Origin: Halieaceae bacterium UBA5085
GTDB lineage: Bacteria > Pseudomonadota > Gammaproteobacteria > Pseudomonadales > Halieaceae
Direction: 5' to 3'
Length of the DNA stretch: 64,000 bases
Assembly (NCBI GenBank): GCA_002414665.1
Contig: DIAF01000049.1
Span: forward strand, 9,099-73,098
The notes beneath the pieces are model-generated. The model searched no databases and had not been told where the DNA came from. It was given only the letters and a program-made list of their open reading frames with translations. Both the position numbers and the translations under genes were made by a program. Positions 1 through 6,355 of the stretch are shown in pieces. The number at the start of each line of letters is the position of its first letter. The stretch's first letter is position 1.

Positions 1-12
1 AAGACTGAAACC

Positions 13-645
13 TCAGTCTATCGCCCTCGGCGGCAGGTCGGGTTTGGCGTAGGCCATGCGCCGCAGGCGTTGGGTGCTGTAGTAGCTGTCCAGGCCGCTG
101 AGTGCGACGCTGCCTGCCGCGCTGATGTCTACCGAACCGTCGTCGGCAATGCAGTCATCAGGCACCTCCACCAGCACCACCTCCCCGATCAGCAGGTGCG
201 TATCGTTGATGCGCAATGGCTGATGCTCCCGCAGCTGCAGGCCCATGCGCACGCTGGCCTCCTGCACAAAGGGTGCGGCAAAGCCCTCCATCCAGTGCTC
301 GTTCAGCCCTGTCGCTGCAAATTCCGACTGCTCCCGGGGATAGCGCGCTGCCGTTTGGTGTGCGGCTTCGATGAAGTGCTGCGCGACGTGGTTAATCGTG
401 TAACAGCCGGTGTCCAAGATATTCTCCAGCGTATGGCGCTCAACCGGGCTGGGTCGCATGATCATCGCCAGCAGGGGTGGGTGAGCTCCCAGGTGCACGA
501 CCGAGCTGATAATGGCGAGATTGCTCCTGCCGGCAGTGTCAGCGGTGCCGACCAGGTTGGCCGGCTTGAAGCCGCTCAGCGAATTGATCAGGGCGGCGCG
601 GTAGCGCGACGCCATGGTGGCGATGTCGTGTGCAGTGAAGTGCAT
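13..645 (-). CDS. Flavin reductase-like FMN-binding protein
   Basis: A 210-residue protein of the flavin reductase / DIM6-NTAB FMN-binding split-barrel family. The N-terminal half carries the family pattern of a short 'KPANLVGT' strand, 'SNLAIISS' and 'HPPLLAMIMRPS', followed by 'DTGCYTINHV', all typical of the flavin-binding barrel. The ATG at 645 is preceded by AGGA about 8 bases upstream. It follows the DCC-family gene by 9 bases on the same strand, so the two are probably co-transcribed. Many members bind FMN without a known partner, so reductase activity toward a monooxygenase is only possible. The HsaA-like oxygenase in this window lies 43 kb away and no link is evident. Confidence 0.8.
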   Translation of the reverse strand: MHFTAHDIATMASRYRAALINSLSGFKPANLVGTADTAGRSNLAIISSVVHLGAHPPLLAMIMRPSPVERHTLENILDTGCYTINHVAQHFIEAAHQTAARYPREQSEFAATGLNEHWMEGFAAPFVQEASVRMGLQLREHQPLRINDTHLLIGEVVLVEVPDDCIADDGSVDISAAGSVALSGLDSYYSTQRLRRMAYAKPDLPPRAID

Positions 646-654
646 GTGAACGTC

Positions 655-993
655 CTAGTCGGGGTACAGTCGCCGGTAGCGGCGCCCTGCCCACAAGCGA
701 TAGATGCTGTCGGCCAGCGGGCGAATCAACGGCCAGCGCAGCCAGCGCCACAATGGCCCCAGCCGAGTGTGCTGCCAGGCCATGACGTTGGCATCAATAC
801 CAGTCAGCCATTCACCGTTCGCTGTTTTCAGGTGCAGGGTTCTCAGCAGCGTCTCCCGGTCCGGCAGGTCCTCCCCGGCGGTCAGGCTGTGGATGTCCCT
901 GAGCTGCAGGTCGGCATCGCACAGTTGCCCGAGTTTCGCCATTTCCCGGTTGCAGAGTGGGCACTGCCCATCGTAGTAGAGTATGTCAGGCAT
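655..993 (-). CDS. Thiol-disulfide oxidoreductase DCC family protein (DUF393)
   Basis: A 112-residue protein starting close to the family signature YDGQCPLC, a CxxC-like dithiol in a thioredoxin-like context, and ending in the usual basic segment ('RLWAGRRYRRLYPD'). The ATG at 993 has a GGTGAG sequence 8 bases upstream and is preferred over the GTG at 1002. Family members are small predicted thiol oxidoreductases without a settled substrate. It is the first gene of a likely two-gene unit with the flavin reductase-like gene. The family call is secure; the biological role is unknown. Confidence 0.8.
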   Translation of the reverse strand: MPDILYYDGQCPLCNREMAKLGQLCDADLQLRDIHSLTAGEDLPDRETLLRTLHLKTANGEWLTGIDANVMAWQHTRLGPLWRWLRWPLIRPLADSIYRLWAGRRYRRLYPD

Positions 994-1094
994 ACAGGGC
1001 ACTCACCGTGTTGAAAGCGTATGCCGGGCAATACGCATGTTTGGCGTGGCTGGATGCCTGGACACCGTGGCGCCAGCGCGCGCCACGCCAGCCC

Positions 1095-2114
1095 CTAGTG
1101 GATCAGGTCAACCGCCAGCTGGGACAGTGGCCCCACCAGGTTGCCCCTGGCATCCGCTTCCTGACTGGAGGCGGTGCCTATCAGCGCCCGCTTCTTGATG
1201 CCCTGTACAATGGCAGCGAGGCGGAACAGTGAGAATACCAGGTAGAAATTCCAGTTTTCGATGCCTGCGCGTCCGGTACGCTCGCAGTAGCGTGCAATGT
1301 ATTCCTCATCGCTGGGTATCCCCAATGCTGCACGGTCCACACCGCCCAGGCCCTTCATTGCGCTATCCCGCGGCAGCATCCAGGCCATGCACTGGTTGGC
1401 GAGATCGGCCAGAGGGTGGCCCAGAGTGGAAAGCTCCCAGTCCAGCAGGGCGATGACGCGCGGCTCGGTGGCGTGGAACATCATGTTGTCCAGCCGGTAA
1501 TCACCGTGCACGAGGCTCACCGTGCCGTCATCCGCCGGCATGTTTGCAGACAGCCAGGTTATCAGGGTCTCCATGTTGGGCACCGTGCCGGTTTCCGAGG
1601 CACGGTACTGGCGGGTCCAGCGCGCCAGTTGACGTTCAAAGTAGTTGCCTGGCTTGCCGTAGTCGGAGAGTCCTACGGCATCCACATCGACCGAGTGCAG
1701 CGCGGCCATGGTCTTGTTCATGGCGTCATAGATTGCACCGCGCTCTTCATTGCTGGCAGCTTCTGGTAACAGTGGGTCCCAGAGTATCCGGCCGTCCATG
1801 TACTCCATGACGTAGAACATGGAGCCGATGACGGATTCGTCTTCACAGAGTACATGGGTTCGGGGCACCGGCACGTCGGTATCCTGCAGCGCGCTGATCA
1901 CACGAAACTCACGGTCGACCGCGTGGGCTGAGGGCAGCAACTCACCCGGGGGCTTGCGGCGCAACACATAGGAACGGCCGTCAGCGGTCAGTTTGAACGT
2001 GGGATTCGACTGTCCGCCCGGAAACTTCTCCGCGGTAAGGCCGTTCTTTATGCCGGGCAGGTAATCGGCCAGGTAAGCGGCGAGGCGTTTGGTATCGAGT
2101 TGCTGCGAGCTCAT
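1095..2114 (-). CDS. APH-like phosphotransferase, acyl-CoA dehydrogenase-associated kinase type
   Basis: A 339-residue aminoglycoside phosphotransferase/choline kinase-fold protein of the type fused to human ACAD10 and ACAD11. It has an N-terminal nucleotide-binding lobe ('FPGGQSNPTF', 'YVLRRKPPGELL'), the catalytic loop HGDYRLDN at residues 203-210 and the metal-binding LDWE at about 224-227, so it looks active. In bacteria these kinases occur beside acyl-CoA dehydrogenases and synthetases, and the characterised LvaA-type system phosphorylates hydroxyacyl-CoA. Here it is divergent from an acyl-CoA synthetase, and an LCAD-type dehydrogenase lies 9 kb away. Aminoglycoside resistance is unlikely given the family and context. 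Confidence 0.85.
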   Translation of the reverse strand: MSSQQLDTKRLAAYLADYLPGIKNGLTAEKFPGGQSNPTFKLTADGRSYVLRRKPPGELLPSAHAVDREFRVISALQDTDVPVPRTHVLCEDESVIGSMFYVMEYMDGRILWDPLLPEAASNEERGAIYDAMNKTMAALHSVDVDAVGLSDYGKPGNYFERQLARWTRQYRASETGTVPNMETLITWLSANMPADDGTVSLVHGDYRLDNMMFHATEPRVIALLDWELSTLGHPLADLANQCMAWMLPRDSAMKGLGGVDRAALGIPSDEEYIARYCERTGRAGIENWNFYLVFSLFRLAAIVQGIKKRALIGTASSQEADARGNLVGPLSQLAVDLIH

Positions 2115-2225
2115 GATGTTCCCTGTCGTGATCGGTTAACCGGCTAGTCTGGCGAGGGGCAGCGTCAGCTACAATGACGCGGAGCGACAAAAATCTTGAC
2201 CCGCGCCGACACTCGGCCGGGAGCG

Positions 2226-2254
2226 TTGAGCGGGCTGTTCCCTCGGGGTATGCT
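2226..2254 (+). promoter_or_regulatory. Candidate sigma70 promoter for the acyl-CoA synthetase
   Basis: TTGAGC (2226-2231), a 17-base spacer and TATGCT (2249-2254) form a plausible -35/-10 pair in the divergent interval. Transcription would begin near 2261, leaving a leader of about 34 bases before the GTG at 2295. The promoter would lie inside the longer reading frame that opens at 2196, which supports the downstream start. Read by eye only. Confidence 0.4.
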
Positions 2255-2294
2255 GCCGCTTCCTCCCGCAAACAAGTCTAACAGAGGTTCAAGC

Positions 2295-3995
2295 GTGTAC
2301 CAGCATTTGAAGCAGGCATGGCAGCAGTTGACAGCACCCGGTCAGCCGTTTGAAGTCGAGACCGTGACGGTTCGTGGGGTGCCAATCCGCAACTACCGCC
2401 ATGCGCCACCCTCGCTGCGGGAAATCTGGTTGAGTACCGCAGGTCATGCGGACAGGGAGTATCTGGTGTACGGCGGCGAGCGCTGCACGTACAGCGAAGC
2501 ACACACTTTTACCGCGAGCATCGCGCGCTGGATGCACGATGCGGGGGTGCGCCCGGGTGATCGTGTTGCGATTGCCATGCGCAATTTTCCCGAATGGATG
2601 CTCGCCTACTGGGCGGTGACCTCGATGGGGGCTGTGGTCGTTGGCATGAATGCCTGGTGGGTGGGGCAGGAAATGGCCTTTGCGTTGGAGGACTCGGCGC
2701 CTGTGCTGCTGATCTGTGACCGTGAGCGGCTGCAGCGCTTTTCCCAAATCCGCGACCACTTCCCCGCCCTCAAGGTGGTCGTCGTGCGCTTGCAGGATGA
2801 GGCGCCGGCCTGGGCCACCGACTGGACAGAGGTAATCAATGCGGCACCGGAACTACCCGCCGTGAGCATTGACCCGGACGATGACGCCTGTATTTTCTAT
2901 ACCTCCGGCACTACCGGGCGACCGAAGGGGGCACGCCTGACGCACCGGGGCTGTGTCGCCAATGTCATGAATGTGGCGTTTATCAACACGGTACAGCCCA
3001 TGGCGGTTGCGCTGGCCAATGGCAAGCCACCGCCGGCGCCCGGCTCCACACCCGCGCCCAATTCCCTGCTGGCGACCCCGCTGTTTCACGTGACCGCCAA
3101 CAACTGTGTTGCCCATGCCACCACACTGGCTGGTGGCAAGCTGGTTCATATGTACAAGTGGGATGCGGCCGAGGCGCTGCGGTTGATTGAGGAGGAAGCC
3201 ATAAGCACCTTCAACGGGGTGCCGATGATGGCGCGAGAGATCCTGATGCACCCGGATTTCGCCCATCGGGATACCTCGTCGCTGCTGGTTTTGGGCGGCG
3301 GAGGTGCAGCGTTGCAGCCTGATCTGGTCGAGAAAATCCAGACCCGGTCGCGCGCCGCCCGCCCCAATACCGGCTATGGCATGACAGAAACCTCCGGCAT
3401 TATTGCCGCGGTTTCCGCTGATTTCTTCGTCGACAAGCCGGCCAGTGTCGGGCCTGCCATGCCTACCCTGGAGGCCAGGTGTGTGGGGCCCTCGGGTGAG
3501 GACCTGGGCACCAATGCCATTGGTGAGCTGTGGGTACGCGGCGCACCGGTGATCAAGGGTTACCTGAATCGACCGGAGGCGACAGCGGAAACCATCACGG
3601 ATGGCTGGCTGCACACCGGCGATATCGCGCGCATTGATGACGATGGCTTCATTTTCCTGGTCGACCGCGCCAAGGATATGGTGCTTCGTGGCGGTGAAAA
3701 CGTCTATTGCGCGGAGGTTGAAAACGCCCTCTTCGCCCACGATGCGGTGGCGGAGTGCGTGGTGTTTGCCGTTGCGGATGAACGGCTGGGCGAGGAGGTG
3801 GGGGCCGCCATCTATCTTCACCCGGGTGCAGTGCTCGACGCGACGCAGCTGCGTGCCCACTGTGCCGGTCAGCTGGCTCCTTACAAGGTCCCCCGTCACA
3901 TCTGGTTCCTGCCGGAGCCGCTGCCGAGAAACGCCAATGGCAAGTTCCTCAAGCGGGAGCTCCGCGAAACCCTGCGACTGGAAGACGCGCAGTGA
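2295..3995 (+). CDS. Acyl-CoA synthetase (AMP-forming)
   Basis: A 566-residue ANL-superfamily ligase that activates a carboxylic acid to acyl-CoA through acyl-AMP. The P-loop YTSGTTGRPKG is at residues 202-212, followed by 'NTGYGMTETSG', the hinge 'HTGDIARIDDDGF', 'DMVLRGGENVYCAEVE' and the C-terminal catalytic lysine in 'NANGKFLKREL'. The GTG start is chosen because AGAGG lies 8-9 bases upstream and the longer frame from 2196 adds residues with no family resemblance. It is divergent from the APH-like kinase, a neighbourhood typical of fatty-acid or steroid side-chain catabolism. The substrate cannot be read from sequence. It ends directly against fpr on the other strand. Confidence 0.9.
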   Translation: MYQHLKQAWQQLTAPGQPFEVETVTVRGVPIRNYRHAPPSLREIWLSTAGHADREYLVYGGERCTYSEAHTFTASIARWMHDAGVRPGDRVAIAMRNFPEWMLAYWAVTSMGAVVVGMNAWWVGQEMAFALEDSAPVLLICDRERLQRFSQIRDHFPALKVVVVRLQDEAPAWATDWTEVINAAPELPAVSIDPDDDACIFYTSGTTGRPKGARLTHRGCVANVMNVAFINTVQPMAVALANGKPPPAPGSTPAPNSLLATPLFHVTANNCVAHATTLAGGKLVHMYKWDAAEALRLIEEEAISTFNGVPMMAREILMHPDFAHRDTSSLLVLGGGGAALQPDLVEKIQTRSRAARPNTGYGMTETSGIIAAVSADFFVDKPASVGPAMPTLEARCVGPSGEDLGTNAIGELWVRGAPVIKGYLNRPEATAETITDGWLHTGDIARIDDDGFIFLVDRAKDMVLRGGENVYCAEVENALFAHDAVAECVVFAVADERLGEEVGAAIYLHPGAVLDATQLRAHCAGQLAPYKVPRHIWFLPEPLPRNANGKFLKRELRETLRLEDAQ

Positions 3996-4769
3996 TCAGC
4001 TTTCCACGAAGGCGCGCTCGATAACGTAGTGCGCCGCCTTACCGTGGCGTGACTCGTGGAAGCCTCGTGCGTTGAGCAGGATCCCCATGTCTTTCAGCAT
4101 GCTCGGGCTGCCGCACAGCATGAAGCGGTCGTTTTCCGGGTCAATGTCCTGCAGGCCCACGTCCGCGGGTAACTTGCCGTTGCTCAGCAGATCGGTCAGT
4201 CTCCCGGTATTGCGGTAGGGTTCCCGGGTGACGGTAGGGTAGTAGGTCAGCTTGCTGCGAATCTCCTCGCCGAGGTACTCATGTTCGGGCAAATCCCGGG
4301 TGATGGTATCCTGGTAGGCGAGTTCGCTGGCACTGCGACAGCCGTGGGCCAGAATGACACGGTCGAAACGCTCGTAAATGGCCGGGTCCTTGATGATGCT
4401 GAGGAAGGGGGCCAGCCCAGTGCCGGTACCCAGCAGGTACAGGTTGCGTCCGGGCAGAAGGTTATCAAGCACCAGGGTCCCGGTTGCTTTGCTGTTGACC
4501 AGCAGTTCGTCACCGACACGGATGTTCTGCAGGTGCGAGGTGAGGGGGCCATCCGCAACCTTGATGCTGAAGAACTCCAACTGGTCCTCATAGTTGGCGC
4601 TGGCCATGCTGTAGGCGCGCAGCAGTGGGCGACCCTCCCGCTCCAGACCGATCATGGTGAAATGGCCGTTCTCGAAGCGAAATCCGGCATTGCGCGTGGT
4701 CTTGAAGCTGAACAGGCGGTCCGTCCAATGATGTACGTCGGTGACCCGTTCCCGCAGTAGGGTGGCCAT
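3996..4769 (-). CDS. fpr: Ferredoxin/flavodoxin--NADP+ reductase
   Basis: A 257-residue FAD protein that exchanges electrons between NADPH and ferredoxin or flavodoxin. It has the FAD-binding RAYSMAS motif, the NADP-binding 'LGTGTGLAPFLS', 'AHGCRSASELAY' and 'FMLCGSPSML', and ends in 'ERAFVES' as in subclass IA bacterial Fpr proteins. The start at 4769 has AGGAG 7 bases upstream; an upstream in-frame extension to 4817 lacks family similarity. It is divergent from a FinR-like LysR regulator, the arrangement known in Pseudomonas, where FinR activates fpr under oxidative stress. A large palindrome lies between the two genes. Confidence 0.95.
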   Translation of the reverse strand: MATLLRERVTDVHHWTDRLFSFKTTRNAGFRFENGHFTMIGLEREGRPLLRAYSMASANYEDQLEFFSIKVADGPLTSHLQNIRVGDELLVNSKATGTLVLDNLLPGRNLYLLGTGTGLAPFLSIIKDPAIYERFDRVILAHGCRSASELAYQDTITRDLPEHEYLGEEIRSKLTYYPTVTREPYRNTGRLTDLLSNGKLPADVGLQDIDPENDRFMLCGSPSMLKDMGILLNARGFHESRHGKAAHYVIERAFVES

Positions 4770-4819
4770 TGCTGATCTCCTGCCAGTGTTGGTGTGAGAG
4801 GCGATTTTAGGCATCATTC

Positions 4820-4851
4820 ATATATTGGTAAAACGGGTTTTATGAATATAT
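4820..4851. promoter_or_regulatory. 32-bp palindrome, probable LysR-type operator between fpr and the regulator
   Basis: ATATATTGGTAAAAC (4820-4834), a GG centre, then GTTTTATGAATATAT (4837-4851). The arms match at 13 of 15 positions. It lies 51 bases upstream of the fpr start and 31 bases upstream of the regulator start, in an AT-rich island inside GC-rich DNA. The position and symmetry fit a shared operator for the divergent pair; binding itself is inferred. Confidence 0.6.
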
Positions 4852-4882
4852 TATATTGATTTTTACGATATAGGGTCTCAGC

Positions 4883-5767
4883 ATGCGCTACACCCTTAGG
4901 CAGCTCGAGGTCTTTGTTGCCACGGCACAACACGAGAATATCAGCCGCGCAGCCTCGTCCTTGGCGATGTCCCAGTCCGCAGCCAGTGGTTCACTGCGCG
5001 AGTTTGAGCAGCAATTTGATGTGCAGTTGTTTGACCGGGTGGGCAAGCGGCTGCGCCTGAGCGAACTGGGTCGCCAGTTGCGTCCGGCGGCAGAGGAATT
5101 ACTTGCACGCGCGCGGGCTCTGGAGCAGGCGTTGTCGGGCGAGGAGGTCAGCGGTCGCTTGCAGGTGGGGGCCACGCTCACCATCGGCAATTATCTCGCG
5201 GTGCCCATGATCGCCGCTTTCCGCGCCCGCTATCCAGCAGCCGACGTGGCCCTGAGCGTTGCGAATACCGCAGCAATTGCCGATAGGGTGGCACATTATG
5301 CGCTGGATATCGGCCTGGTCGAGGGCGAACTGAGTCACCCGGACCTGAGCTGTGAACCCTGGCAAATGGATGAGCTGACAGTGTTCGCCGCCCCGGGTCA
5401 CCCGCTGGCGCGGAAACCGGCGCTCTCGGATGCGGACCTGCTGGGGCTGGACTGGATTGTGCGTGAGCCCGGCTCAGGTACCCGACAAACCTTCGACCGC
5501 GCCATGCACGGAATTTTGCCCGCGCTGCGCATTGTTCTGGAGCTGCAGCATACCGAGGCTATCAAACGCGCCGTTGAAGCGGGTCTCGGGGTGGGCTGCC
5601 TGTCGCGAATCAGTCTGGCGGAGGCCTTCGCCCGGGGTTCCCTGGTCCCGTTGCACGTCCCCGGGCGCGATTTCACTCGGCGCCTGCAGATTGTCCTGCA
5701 CCGGCAGAAGTTTCACACCGCCGCCCTGCGCCAGTGGCTGGCACTGTGCCGTGAACAGGCGCAGTGA
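4883..5767 (+). CDS. LysR-family regulator, FinR-like
   Basis: A 294-residue LysR-type regulator. The N-terminal winged helix covers residues 1-60 ('LRQLEVFVATAQHENISRAA', 'MSQSAASGSLREFE') and the periplasmic-binding-protein-like effector domain runs from about residue 90. Its position divergent from fpr and its N-terminal sequence resemble Pseudomonas FinR, the activator of fprA, so control of fpr is the best guess. The ATG at 4883 starts the canonical HTH with no spare residues. The 32-bp palindrome just upstream could also mediate autoregulation. The effector is unknown. Confidence 0.88.
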   Translation: MRYTLRQLEVFVATAQHENISRAASSLAMSQSAASGSLREFEQQFDVQLFDRVGKRLRLSELGRQLRPAAEELLARARALEQALSGEEVSGRLQVGATLTIGNYLAVPMIAAFRARYPAADVALSVANTAAIADRVAHYALDIGLVEGELSHPDLSCEPWQMDELTVFAAPGHPLARKPALSDADLLGLDWIVREPGSGTRQTFDRAMHGILPALRIVLELQHTEAIKRAVEAGLGVGCLSRISLAEAFARGSLVPLHVPGRDFTRRLQIVLHRQKFHTAALRQWLALCREQAQ

Positions 5768-5799
5768 ACAGCCGCCGCGAAGGCAGGTACACTACGCGC

Positions 5800-6348
5800 A
5801 TGTTGAATGTCGATAATAACGGGCAGGTGCCCATCGAACCGATTGACGCGCTGCAGCGCGCGCAGGTGCTACAGGCAACACAGTACTGGGTGGAGCAGGC
5901 TGAGCTGCTGCTGCAGCGTTCGCTGCCGCAGCCTGCGGTCCTGTTCGACCTGCGTGGCAGTACGGCCGGCATGTTCCGGGTGCAGCGTGGGCTGTGCAGC
6001 ATTCGCTACAATCCGTGGATCTTTGCCAGGCATTTTCAGGAGAACCTGCAACACACGGTGCCTCACGAGGTGGCTCATTATGCGGTGCATGTGCACTACC
6101 CCAACCGTCGCCTGAAACCGCACGGGCCCCAGTGGCGGCGAATGATGCAGCTGTTCGGCGTGCCGCCCAGGGTGACTTTTGACCTGGCGTTGGACGGGGT
6201 GCCAATGCGTCGCCAGCAGCGCCACCCCTACCACTGCGGCTGTCGTGAGCACGCTGTATCCACCGTGCGCCACAACCGCATGCGCGAGGGTCGGGCCCGC
6301 TACCTGTGTCGTTACTGCAAGGGCGCGTTGGTACCGTTTGGCCAATAG
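5800..6348 (+). CDS. SprT-like zinc metalloprotease
   Basis: A 182-residue SprT-family protein. The zinc-metalloprotease motif HEVAH is at residues 89-93, inside 'TVPHEVAHYAVH'. The C-terminus has a zinc-ribbon pattern ('HCGC' and 'CRYC'), as in the SprT/Spartan family. The ATG at 5800 is preferred; a GTG at 5764 overlapping the LysR stop would add 12 residues and allow translational coupling. Members are predicted cytoplasmic proteases; SprT of E. coli has no firm role, while the eukaryotic relative Spartan removes DNA-protein crosslinks. Co-transcription with the LysR gene is possible. Confidence 0.85.
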   Translation: MLNVDNNGQVPIEPIDALQRAQVLQATQYWVEQAELLLQRSLPQPAVLFDLRGSTAGMFRVQRGLCSIRYNPWIFARHFQENLQHTVPHEVAHYAVHVHYPNRRLKPHGPQWRRMMQLFGVPPRVTFDLALDGVPMRRQQRHPYHCGCREHAVSTVRHNRMREGRARYLCRYCKGALVPFGQ

Positions 6349-6355
6349 CGCTGCG

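Noticed and set aside
13..645. Flavin reductase partner of the HsaA-like oxygenase
   Set aside because: It is 43 kb away on the other strand in a different operon; nothing in the sequence connects them.
51..1014. Long plus-strand reading frames opposite the first two minus-strand genes
   Set aside because: They lack any recognisable domain and lie fully antisense to clear family members; GC-rich codon use opens long shadow frames throughout this window.
1095..2114. Aminoglycoside resistance gene
   Set aside because: The kinase fold is shared, but sequence and neighbours match the acyl-CoA dehydrogenase-associated kinase group.
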